From Dicyema japonicum (Eukaryota > Dicyemida > Rhombozoa > Dicyemidae): DNA of 55,129 nucleotides. The notes under the pieces were generated by a model. It had not been told where the DNA came from. It made no database searches and saw only the letters and a list, made by a program, of their open reading frames with translations. The translations under genes were made by a program, and so were the position numbers. The DNA lies in NCBI GenBank assembly GCA_011109175.1, contig RDEW01000002.1, forward strand, positions 418,759 through 473,887, read 5' to 3'. This document shows positions 34,320-44,465 of the stretch, in pieces. Position 1 is the stretch's first letter; the number at the start of each line of letters is the position of its first letter.

Positions 34320-34690
34320 GGTTATTCTAGTATAAATCCGACTTTCAGGCATATATTCCACATTAATAATTCGTTTAATCTCAGTACATAAAAGTCATGT
34401 GAAGATTCCACTTTTTTAATAAAAAAATTATATGACCCATCACAACCACACGCCTTACAATCGGAAAGTGGATTATATACAGCTTGATTTTGGTAGTTGT
34501 AGGTGTACATCTTACAACATCGCTATGTCGCCGCAATACGTACCGCTAAGTGTCCTGGTTCACTGTGTAGCCTAGTGATCCGAACTTTTTTATAGATTTC
34601 ATATCTTCAAAAAACAGATTCCGATCCAGTATTATGTAGTTCATTTCTCTTGACCTTGGACTATTGTTTCCTTCATTAAGCTATTCTGTT
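34320..34690 (-). pseudogene. Unidentified element, possible FLYWCH/MULE-type remnant, copy 1
   Basis: Minus strand homologue of 52430-52730. Conserved pieces include YIILDRNLFFE-like, KKFGS-like and RRHSDVVRC-like segments in shifted frames. The spacing of an aromatic and basic run before paired cysteines recalls FLYWCH fingers found in Mutator-like elements. The match is loose and no transposase core is seen. Confidence 0.3.
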
Positions 34691-34739
34691 GATACATTGA
34701 TATCGACATGGTGATTTCAAAACACTTAAATATAATTGA

Positions 34740-34964
34740 ATGAAGCAATTTCTGATCAGTCTTCTGCAATTAATTCTTCTATTGATTTTTCTTTATAATA
34801 TAGTGTTCAAATTAGAGAGGTCATCCACATTGAATTTAAGTGTAAATAATCTTGCGATAGTGGTCATATGTGTTTTCCGTTGTTTTAGGACCCGCAAAAT
34901 TCATGCTTTTCGAAGACACAAGGAAGATTTTTTCTCAAAGTCATCAAAAATTGAAATAACCTGA
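34740..34964 (+). CDS. Small open frame with hydrophobic N-terminus
   Basis: The 74-codon frame begins MKQFLISLLQLILLLIFLYN, a strong signal-anchor-like segment. It has a second hydrophobic run (NLAIVVICVF) and a basic tail. The paralogue at 52751-53000 has the same start but net indels in the middle, so the protein is not conserved as such. Either this is a decayed exon or a recent pseudogene. I do not recognise it. Confidence 0.3.
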   Translation: MKQFLISLLQLILLLIFLYNIVFKLERSSTLNLSVNNLAIVVICVFRCFRTRKIHAFRRHKEDFFSKSSKIEIT

Positions 34965-34979
34965 ATTCAGTCTTATCAA

Positions 34980-35990
34980 AATTGACTAAATTAATTTTCA
35001 AAATAATGTTTAAGATAAAAAATTTATCGACCTCGTTGACAACGTTTATTAAAAAATAAAAAAATTATTATAATTTAGCGTTTTTGTAGCAAGTGGGTTT
35101 AAGTTTAATTTTTTAAGAACCACACATTATTTAAAGCTATCTCTTCTAAATTCTCAGACCAATTCAGTTGAGCAATATCAATGTCGTGACCTACGTTTCA
35201 TGAGATGAGTCTATCCTGAGTTCTTCAGCCTTGGACATTGCCCACGTTGACGAATTTCACAATACCAGAATTAACAATGGCGTTGTAAAGAATTAGTCGA
35301 AATGATAAATCGCTTGCTGTCGATCAGTTCTTTATAACTTTGTTTAATGCAGCAGTAGCAAGTGTCTATCTTCGAAACATTTCCTCACTGTCTCTAAATA
35401 AGGACCCAAACTTGTTTGTTTTCCTGACTAATTCAATTATCTTTTCATTATTTGATATTGACTATTTTCAATTGAAAAACATTACTTGTTTGAAACCATT
35501 TATCAAGTTGATTAGTAGACATCGTCTATCCCTCTGTATGAAGTAGACGTAGTCTGCATATATGGACTCAGCTATGCTAACTTCATAAAATTTTTGAAGA
35601 TCACGTAGTGCCTCTTTCGAGCAAATGACAAACAAGACAAAAAAGAAGGGAGCCAACTTTGAGGAGTAAAACATTACATGAAAAATCTCTTATAATAATT
35701 CTGCCAATTCGAACTCGTGGTTTTATTTTGATAAAAGGAATCGTATTATGAATCCCTCCGCCGCTTTCGACTTCGTTCAAAAATAAATTTTGACAAACAG
35801 TATAAAAAAGGAATCAGCATCTCAGTGCAAAGAAAATTAGATTTGTATCGTTTACTTTGGTTTTAAACTGCAACGCCATTTGTGACCTCAAACAATATAT
35901 GTCTTTGATCTCCTTATCTTGAATCAAAAATAACTGTTCACGCGTCAGAAATAGAATAAAATACAGCAAAAAAAGAGTTTTCATGAGGTT
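34980..35990 (-). mobile_element. LINE-F RT 3' half, copy 2
   Basis: Minus strand reads FFFVLFVICSKEALRDLQKF and AESIYADYVYFIQRDRR; the second catalytic Asp is now Tyr (YADY). The thumb and AT-rich tail follow, as in the copy at 19.4-20.3 kb. Confidence 0.8.
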
Positions 35991-36309
35991 CGATATTATT
36001 AAAATTACTATAAGTAGTCAAAAATTCTCTGATGTTATACAATCCGTGTATAATTCACAAGGTACCCTGAATATGCTCAGAAATGAATTTGTCAAAATTT
36101 ACGTGTTTCATTGAAAACTAATGCAATAGTTTATCAAAACCCTAGGGCAGCAATACTTTTATAAAAAATTGATTCTTTCTACAAAGTTAAAAACAATCGA
36201 AAATAATCTTCAAAAAATGGTAAATCTTTTTAAAATGGATCACGTTTTTGAGATTTTATTCTCTCACAACTTCGTAATGGATACTTTTACGTGACGAATT
36301 ACTTGAAAA

Positions 36310-36611
36310 TATCATGTCCAACAAGAATGAATGCTGATGATTTATATGCTGAGTTTTCACAATTTGAGGCACAAATTCTTCGAGATGATTCTAATTCTAG
36401 TTATACTGGAAAAGGTTTAATTTTTTATGAATTTTAGAGTTGAAGTGTTGAAATAATAACTCTTGTTAAAAAACAAATTCTAATCATTCGAAAAATGTAT
36501 ATAATAATATGAATTATATCCCTGATCTAACATTTACAATTATCGAGTTATCGTATTTTTTATTAATCGCCAAAATATAATAAGATCAATGCCATATATT
36601 CCTGTTCTTTG
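36310..36611 (+). pseudogene. Micro-intron family, fragment (exon 5 end to exon 6)
   Basis: Starts inside exon 5 (ADDLYAEFSQFEAQILRDD-like) and runs through the 23-nt intron 5 (GTTTAA...TTTTAG at about 36416-36438). The rest is a decayed exon 6 that still ends with CCATATATTCCTGTTCTTTGA, the YIPVL tail. Frameshifts and stops are present in exon 6. The 5' part is missing. Confidence 0.75.
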
Positions 36612-37009
36612 ACTGCTATTAATTTTTTCGTTGTTTTTTTTATTTTAAATACTCCCAAGCACGATCATTATTATTTTGTTATTTATTCTCTTCCAAGTTT
36701 TCTTAAACATTCGCTATTACGTCTCACCTCATTAATTACTATCTGTTTCGGTGTTTCCTGGCATTATATAAACACATTCGCTATAAATGCGAGATGTTGC
36801 CATACATACGGTTTAAGGTTTTTTAATAGTACTCCTGTTATAATTAACGTGCCATCATGAAGTCGACTGTTCTATGTTTGCATAGATTCAGTAGTAAACA
36901 GCAGTTAGACAACATTATTAATTGTGATTTCGATAATATAACAAAATATTCGTCGTGCAAACTAATTGAAGTGTGTGGCAATTGAATTTTATAGCTGTTT
37001 GTTTCACAA

Positions 37010-37488
37010 TGTCATGATTACAAAAAACGAATAAATTCTTAAATAACAAAAATATGAAATTTTTATTAAAAGCCGAGGGTGAAACCAAACTAGATAATTT
37101 ATCCTGACACGTTCCAGCGATTCAAAAAGTCGTCTAGAGGTAACGAAATTGTTTCACGGGAAAAGAATAGTAAGATCCTTGTGAATGCCTTCCATACATT
37201 CGGCGTCTCTTTAGTAAGGTGTATTCAATGAAGCTATCAGAAGGAAAAAAGGTAAATTTTTAACCAATTAGCAAAAGCATCACATGGCAATACGTGGCAT
37301 CAATGTAAATGACGCTTTAGAGAGTGCATTATTGAATAGGACTTTTTTGATTAATGAATTAATGAAAATAAGATTATTATAATTATAAAAATAATTGAAA
37401 TATCATATTTTTATATTATTAAAAATAAATTCATCAATATAACAAGTGACCTAAATTATACACATCGACGTGTTCATTTTACATATTT
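37010..37488 (+). promoter_or_regulatory. Upstream region of family gene 2
   Basis: The distal part matches 28900-29244. The proximal part (37425-37488) carries the conserved block AACAAGTGACCTAAATTATA and CACATCGACGTGTTC. An inverted ACAC/GTGT pair brackets ATCGAC. The ATG follows about 20 bases later. Confidence 0.55.
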
Positions 37489-38660
37489 ATGTTATTGTTA
37501 ATGTTTTTGTTCTCAATCACGAATATCTACTTTAATCATAAATTGGCAATAAATTTTAAAAGTTTATTGAAAAATACAATTACAAATGTATTTTATAAAT
37601 AATATTAAAGACAAACGATAATTCAATAAAAAGAATTTCTTTTCGTACTTATGATGAAATGTCAGTAACAACCCAAGAGAATAACTTGATCTATCAATTT
37701 ATTATTGATTGCACAAGCGAATATTATAGCATCTCAATAAAAATAGAATTAAATTCTAGTATTTAATAGTTTACACTCAAAGATAATAAAACCTATACAA
37801 ATTCAACAAATCTTCAGAATATTAAACATGGATATTTTTACAGATGCGGATATATATCCGTAAATTTTGAGAATGGTAATACTCTCACATTATATTCTTT
37901 GGTGATAGAATTTTACATTAATCAATCGTATTTATATATTATTGGAAAAGGTTTGATATAATTAAATTCAGCACATGACTGTGATCCATCTAAAGATCCA
38001 AAAGTTCGATATTGGTATTTTTTTGCAAAAAACCGACTGAAAGCAATATTAAGTGGCCATTTAATGATCACATTTTTTTATAATCACACTGCTAATAATG
38101 TAAATTGTATATTTTAATATTAGATTAATGATTTCTCAATTTTTTTTGAAAATTTGGAAACGATGGTTAATTTTGATAAAAATAGTGTTGAGTTATCTCT
38201 TAAGGGGAAATATATTGAAATACTTTTTACATTTATTTTGTCTCAAGACAAATATCATATTTCTAAAATTCAGATAATCATCGTTGATTATTATAATGAG
38301 TCTTGGAGTCCTAATAATTCCAAATTGATTGATGTTGGTAATTCTTGTAAATTCGATTTGTCTCTCACTAAATTTTCTGATAACTTATATGCTGAATTTT
38401 CAATATTTAAGGTACATATTCTTCGAGATGATTCTAAATTCAGTTATACTGGAAAAGGTTTTATTTTTCCTAAATTTTTAGAGTCGAAGTGTTTCGAAAA
38501 AGTAACTCCTAGAAAAAATACAAATTCTAATCATTCAAAAATGTATATAATTATAGGATTTACACTCACTTTTCTAACATTTACAATCATCGGAGTCATC
38601 TCATTTGTTATTAAGCGCCGAAATATGACAAGACAAATGGTATATGTCCCTATTCTTTAA
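37489..38660 (+). CDS. Micro-intron membrane protein family, gene 2 (intact)
   Basis: Exons 37489-37587, 37611-37758, 37783-37950, 37972-38099, 38124-38457 and 38482-38660; introns 23, 24, 21, 24 and 24 nt, all GT...AG. The spliced frame is 351 codons. Intron 2 contains TAA and TAG in frame, so an unspliced reading looks like a pseudogene. Intron 5 is a multiple of three without a stop, so its retention would insert eight residues. The protein starts MLLLMFLFSITNIYF. It has YRCGYISVNFENG in exon 3 and HDCDPSKDPKVRYWYF in exon 4. Exon 5 has SWSPNNSKLIDVGNSC, and exon 6 a helix IIIGFTLTFLTFTIIGV. Its basic KRR tail ends in MVYVPIL. It groups with gene 1 by sequence. Confidence 0.88.
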
Positions 38661-39245
38661 CTGTCATTAATTTTCTTGTTGTTTCTTGTTTCAATTCTCC
38701 CAAACAAGTTACATAATAATTTTGTTAATTATCCTATTCCAAGTAGCTCTTTTCTTGTCATTAATTTTCTTGTTGTTTCTTGTTTCAATTCTCCCAAACA
38801 AGTTACATAATAATTTTGTTAATTATCCTATTCCAAGTAGCTCTTTTCTAGTATTATCACTTAAAAGGTCAAAATATTCTGCATTTTCAACTCTTTCATA
38901 TCTCGTTACAATGGGATACTTGCTGATTCGCAATTTGGCATCTGCAGACACCTTTTTGCAGTCAAAATTTTAAGATTCCTCATTGAATGCATATGAAGCA
39001 TCGATTGTATTCGAGATCTTTAAATAATCAAATACAACAGTCTGTGACCAGAATTTATAAGCAGACCGCTGTCGCAGATATGAGTGAAGTCATAGATGCT
39101 TAGAAAATCTATTTTTTTAGATCGCTTAGGTCAATGATATCTAAATTGAGCAACCTTTTATAATAATTGTAACAATCGATTTTTTGGAATAATAAGCTCA
39201 AATTTATCATATTTTTTCTAACTCCTTATCATTTTTATTCTTCGC
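38661..39245. repeat. Gene 3' flank with 94-bp tandem duplication and LINE-C debris
   Basis: A two-copy tandem repeat (TTAATTTTCTTGTTGTTTC at 38667 and 38761, period 94) lies directly after gene 2. From about 38870 the sequence is a diverged version of 1640-2080, including TTTTTGCAGTCAAAA and TAATTGTAACAATCGAT. Confidence 0.8.
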
Positions 39246-39261
39246 GATGAACACCAAGACA

Positions 39262-39480
39262 TTATTATTATTATTATTAAAGCACTTTCACGAAAGCCAA
39301 AATGATTATAGCCCCACATGTGCAACACTCAAAGAAACAATATTTATACTTAGTCTTTTCCATCTTCCTCTGTCGAATGCGAGTGATCTCAATTCGTCCA
39401 GGTCGTCTCCCGTTTTTAGATTTTTTCTAACACGATTTATGTTTTCTCACACGAGCACTGAGACATACGTATTTTTTCCC
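39262..39480 (-). pseudogene. LINE-G 3' end fragment
   Basis: On the minus strand the 3' region of LINE-G is recognisable: LKTGDDLDEL-like codons near 39400, then a TTTCGTGAAAGTGCTTTAA segment and a TAA/TTA repeat at 39262-39280. It matches the element at 15.5 kb. Confidence 0.7.
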
Positions 39481-39789
39481 TATTAAAGCTTAGGAAGCAT
39501 TGCAGTATTCGAAAACTTTAAATAAACAAATACAAGAGTCTTGACCAGATTTCATGAGCAACCGTTGTCTCCGAGACGATTGAAGTCAAAAAAATCCGTA
39601 AACACAGGGTCATCTCTGAAGAAATGTGCCAGATTTTTTAGTGTGATTTTTGAAACCTTGAAAAAGATTTTCGATAGATCCGCCAACCTTGCACATTTTA
39701 CTTTTAGCCATATGGGAATTGTTATACGAGGACTTATCGTAACAAGCTTCAGAACAAACTTCTCGTTTTCTCAAATTTCTTGATGATAG

Positions 39790-40590
39790 AGTCGATCTTT
39801 TATAAATCTTACCATCCTTCTAAACCATATAACATTGCAGGTAGTATCGCAGTGTTGAAGACATAAACAAATATCTCCGACTTAAGCTTTAATTTTCTAA
39901 CGCAGTAAAGAGCGTTCGTATTTTTTTTCTTTCGTATTTTAGTATGTTCATAAAATTATCTTCCTCGTCAATTAATAGGCCAAGGTATTTTATAGTCTTC
40001 TTTCGAGGTATGTCTTGTAACAAGCTATTTTGGTTAGCCATCCTCTGCTTCCAGTTATCCTCAGCATACCAGACTCATGTGCCACCGAAAGGAAGTTTTC
40101 ATTGCACCACACTTTAATCTGGTCCATGTACTTATCAATCGTATCTCAGAAAGAAACCTAATAAATTATGACGTCATTAGCGTTATCAAAATTACTGTAC
40201 GTCGGTTTTCTGTGGAAGGAAATTCACTCATTACAATGTTAGATAATATAAAACTGAGCACAGAATTCTGAGGTACACCTCAAATTTTACGAAATTCATA
40301 GTTAAAAAAATTAACAATTGACCGTCTATCCGATAGCAAACCTAGTATCCAAAAATAGAGTTCCTTTTTAATGGCACAATTCTCTGACGAATAAATAGAC
40401 CATGATGCCACACACTGTCAAAAGCTTTGGATATTTCAAGTCAGACTGCGGTCAAAAACCATTTAGTTTCCAAAGCCTTTACAATTGACGCGTTAACACT
40501 GTACAAAAAATCTCCACAAGACCGATTTTATAGAAAACCCCACTGATGCTCCTGATTTACATATCATCCTGACCTCCGTCAATTTACAAT
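39790..40590 (-). mobile_element. LINE-B RT fragment, copy 2
   Basis: Minus strand encodes DLKYPKLLTV and, in the proper frame, KAFDSVWHHGLFIRQ (motif A; about 40405). A decayed GVPQNSVLSFILSNIVMSE follows (motif B region), then KKTIKYLGLLIDEEDNF near 39985. Stops are frequent. It is a paralogue of 20480-21265. Confidence 0.75.
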
Positions 40591-40820
40591 GCGAAGGTAG
40601 ATGACCCAACCTGATACTGCACGAATAGAGACATCCCAGATATTCATAGAGTACCTTATGTTTGTCAGATCAGAGCGTAATAGAGCAGGCTTTAACTCTA
40701 ATAAAGCTAGGTTGAGTTTATATGGATTGGTAGATGAAACAACCAATGTCACCAAACGTAATCGGTCGTAACGGTGCATTTTTATCATGAAGAAAATTCT
40801 CGATAAGATAAGGATACTAA
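40591..40820. other. Unassigned flank left of hAT
   Basis: An 86-codon minus-strand frame (40579-40839) has no recognised domain. Confidence 0.25.
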
Positions 40821-42156
40821 CAGGGTTGTTAAAAATCATAATTTTTATGAAAAAATCGAAAAAAATCTGATTTTTTTGAATTAAATCGGATTTTTTTGAA
40901 TTAAATGATTTTTATTCAAAAATAAAGTAAAATAAAATTAAAAACAACAGAAATCGTTTTTATTTATTTAAAAGCTTGTAAACAAAGAACTATTTCGCAC
41001 AACTGAAGGGATCATTCCGTGGCAGGGCTAGAGTGACGTTGCCTTCAGTACTAAATGATGACCCAATCCGAATAAACAAAACTCTACGAAATGGTGAAGA
41101 TCTTGACTCACTACGAGCAATGGCCCGGAACAGGGGAGCATGAAAGAGGATGTGTGGGAGGATACTGGACGTGGCACAAGGGGAACTTAATTAATCTAAT
41201 TAATTTTTGATTTCCCGGGAGTGCTTAAAAAAACAAAGACAAGTTTGGCAGCTTGTTCAATTCTGGGAATTGAAAATTAACTCAAGAGTCATGGCAATTC
41301 ACTTTCAATTCCAGCCTTTTTCGTACATTTTAATGTAAGACTCTAAACGTCGAAAAAATTCGTTCTATTCCACCTGTGTAGGCAACTGCTCCAATAAATT
41401 TTTGGCAGAGTGAAATTACTTCAGAAGGTAAATGGTAAGAGATCGATATATAGTTTGAGTTGACTCCAAGGCGAGGTCAATCTCAACAGTTGAATGAGAT
41501 CTCACAAAACGTGTCGGATCCATTAGATTCGCAAGTAAGTGGAAAAGTGTTAATGCTTTATTTAAAATAGTCGTACATTCATACTCAACATAAGTCTGTT
41601 CAAGTTCTTTCCAAATTGCAGAGGCTAAACCAACAGATTGAAGATACTCCGCGGTGTGGCTATTTCCAGTGGTGTCCACAGTGTCAATTAGATAGCTTTT
41701 TCCATCCGATGTTACAACTGACACACAAATAACAGATTCATTATGAATGTTACTCCACCAGTACAACATCATAGACGCTGTCTTGTCCGGGAGTCTTTGC
41801 CGACAGTCTTAATGTATTTGGTCGTACACACTATCGAGCAATAGACCACCAATTTGATGACGAGAGGGTAACGATACCCAGAAAGAAGCATTTGGACAAA
41901 TTTAACAAATTCTGGATGTTCTACAGCAGCAAAAAAGTGTCGCTGGTATTGACCTTGTAACTCCTTCCCGCAATTACGGGATCTGGCTCGACTCTAGGTT
42001 TTACTACGAATGATACGTTTATCGAAGTGAACCCACAAAGCATCACGCTTTATTCCAAACATTAAAAATATTTAAATGATTTTTTTGATTTTTAATGATT
42101 TAAATAATTGATTTTTTTGTTGATTAAAATCAAATGATTTAAATCTAACAACCCTA
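40821..42156 (-). mobile_element. hAT transposon with both inverted repeats, copy 2
   Basis: The left end begins CAGGGTTGTTA (40821-40831) and the right end is TAACAACCCT (42146-42155), its inverted match. Inside, on the minus strand, are the BED finger remnant, the DUF659 segment (WWSNIHNESVICVSV and IDTVDTTGNSHTAEYL, about 41770-41600) and the C-terminal IERIFSTFGVLHS-type motif. The core domain is deleted. Flanking 8-bp sequences do not match, so the target duplication has been lost or one flank rearranged. A LINE-G 3' end is nested at 41000-41195. Confidence 0.88.
41000..41195 (+). pseudogene. LINE-G 3' end nested in hAT, copy 2
   Basis: Same content as 24440-24640 with a few base changes; one single-base deletion alters the GRPRV segment of the frame only slightly. 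Confidence 0.8.
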
Positions 42157-42174
42157 AATACAAAGATAATTTTT

Positions 42175-43620
42175 AGAGTGCATTCTTCCAATTGTCATCC
42201 ACATATTTTTCACTCGTATACAATTCTTGGGATTTGATCTTCAGGATACGAACCTTTATATCAAAGATGTACCCGTCCTGCAACCGAGCAAGACTTTTAT
42301 TAAAAATAAGAGAACAATATTTCTCAAGGTGAATATTATCCTCACTTTTTAACTTCCTTTTATTAACAATCAATACATCAACGGGATTAGTGGATAGCAT
42401 ATGCACAATCTCAGAACGCCTTCTCTTTAAGGATCGGGCGTTCACTGAAATGATAGCAAGAACAGACTTCATACTTGTAGAACCTCAGCCTCTCCAATAA
42501 AAGGGCCAACAAATTCCTGACGTCAAATCACTTTTTCGGCACAAATATAAACTAACTTTCAACAGCATTTATCAATTCCAAGTCTGCAATCCAATAAAAG
42601 AGCCAACAATTTCCTGACGTCAAATCACTTTTTCGGCACATATATAAACTAACTTTCAACAGCATTTATCAATTCCAAGTCTGCAACTAGACTTTCCACC
42701 TAATTAAAAGTACCGACAGTATTCCCTTTGCTCATGTAATTGGTAACAATGTTTGTATTTTAATAGGTTCGGTTAGTATCCACTGTCGATATTTTCGCCT
42801 CTAATTTAGTTAAAAAATCACATTTTATGGGGTGTTAGATTTTCCACTTTCACTTTCAACAGCCTTAGCTTTAACCAACTTAACGGGCGAATCACCTTCT
42901 TCGTCATGTCTTTTGTTTTTCTTTCTTCGAAGGCAGCCTTTCCTGAAGAACAACTACCATAACAAACCAAATGATTAACTGTCCCGCAGTTAATGCATTT
43001 CCTTTCACTGTCCTTAGACAAACAAGATTTCAAAATGTGTTCTCCACCACAAATTAAGCACCTTTCCTTTTCCTTGCAGAATTTCGCAATGTCCCCAACT
43101 TTTGACATCGATAGCACCTAGTCACTGGTATTTTGTACCATTCAAAACGAACTTTTTGGAACCCAAACACCATCTTCAGTCTCACTTTTGACGTGGTTTC
43201 GAATCTAGACTTTAAGTTAATTTTCCAACATGAAGACAGCGCCCATACTTCATAAAACGTTGGAAAAAGAAACCAGGTCGTAGAGTTTCAGTAAAATAAA
43301 GATTCAATTCGTTCCTTACTGGCAGTCGCTGTGTTTGTTAGTATGTTAAAACGTTTAATCCATCCCAAAGCCATATTTTTATTTTCCAGATTTACTACAA
43401 AAGACTCATAAGTCAAGTTAGACGAAACAGCTCGTCCTGATACAACAATGTATATTGTTCATCTGTGAGTATTTCATTCCCATTTATTGATTTAGATTTC
43501 ACTGTCGGTTTTCCTTCATTAACCAGTTTTTTTTTCTTGGTCGTTGAATCTTTCTCAAATATTCCTTTTGTTGAAATTTTGACACACATAACGCAATTAT
43601 TATCTACTATCAAAATCCAT
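42175..43620 (-). mobile_element. LINE-A ORF1 and start of ORF2, copy 2
   Basis: Minus strand. ORF1 starts at the ATG near 43613 (MIVDNNCVMCVKIST) with a lysine-rich stretch and NEILTDEQYTLLYQDELF. The zinc region is well kept: GDIAKFCKEKERCLICGG, CLSKDSERKCINCG and NHLVCYGSCSSGKAAF (43090-42920). ORF2 starts near 42472 with ISVNARSLKRRRSEIVHM and NPVDVLIVN, the first strand of an AP endonuclease, and is cut at 42175. Three CCHC-like knuckles and an RRM-like region identify it as a LINE ORF1. A 97-bp tandem duplication lies at 42494-42690. Confidence 0.8.
42494..42690. repeat. Two-copy tandem duplication, period 97 bp
   Basis: CCAATAAAAGGGCCAACAA at 42494 recurs as CCAATAAAAGAGCCAACAA at 42591. 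The corresponding place at 25.95 kb is single-copy. Confidence 0.9.
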
Positions 43621-43859
43621 CACTTAATTTACAGTGCTTTTTCTTTAAAATAACTTAATAATAAGTAAGCTGATAATATTCTTTTGCTTTATTTTAGTAT
43701 TAATAGATCGAGTTCTTGTAAACAAAATTCAACCCACATTGATAAAATTAAATGTTGTTGCCGATATAATGGTTTATTCTTATCTCTTAAAAAATGTACA
43801 GCTTCATGGATTGTGAATTACAAGAATAAATAAAAGATTTGTATTAATATTGCAGCACT

Positions 43860-44460
43860 CAAATGCCTGGTACAGTTGCAATATCTTGGTGGTTATGTAA
43901 AATCAAAGGGTTCCTTCATTAATTATATCAAGAAAAAGAGGGAAAAGCTACGGCGATGTAGAAATCGCTTCTACGTTTTCAATTGAGTCCGGAAACTTTT
44001 CCTCACGTGTATGCAGCTAGTATAGAACCATTCTTGATTTATGGCTTCCAAGGATGGTTTGAAAGTGATGCGAGAAGTACACTTGTAGAGCTTCTCGATA
44101 AATTGAGGAGATATGCTATTTAACGGGCATATGGATTTGATTTACAAGGATGGTTTGAAAGTGATGAGAGAAGTACACTTGTAGAGCTTCTCGATAAATT
44201 GAGGAGATATGCTATTTAACGGGCATATGGATTTGATTTAAAGTCTAAATTACTGCGTAGTGATGAAAGACGTGTATATCCATTAAGGAAATATTGTACC
44301 ACATTAAAAAATAATTCCTGTCGGATGCAAGGGTCAATATTTGTCTCGTTATACCAGACACCATCAACCAGGACAAACTCGTTTGCTTCTTCCTTTTTAT
44401 TTAGTTTTTAATTAGTAACGAGTATGTTATGCTAATAAAATTATATATCTATCTAACCGG
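43860..44460 (+). pseudogene. LINE RT thumb fragment with 96-bp duplication
   Basis: Plus strand reads QYLGGYVKSKGSF, YIKKKREKLRRCRNRF and then IEPFLIYGFQGW. A 96-bp tandem duplication (AAGGATGGTTTGAAAG at 44050 and 44146) repeats the LVELLDKLRRYA segment. The single-copy version is at 1-470. Confidence 0.65.
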
Positions 44461-44465
44461 TTTAT

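Noticed and set aside
37759-37782. In-frame TAA and TAG in gene 2 (and TAA in gene 1) taken as evidence of pseudogenes or of a ciliate-like code with reassigned stops
   Set aside because: All stops fall inside GT...AG segments whose removal keeps the frame, and genes end at ordinary TAA codons. Splicing explains the pattern without a changed code.
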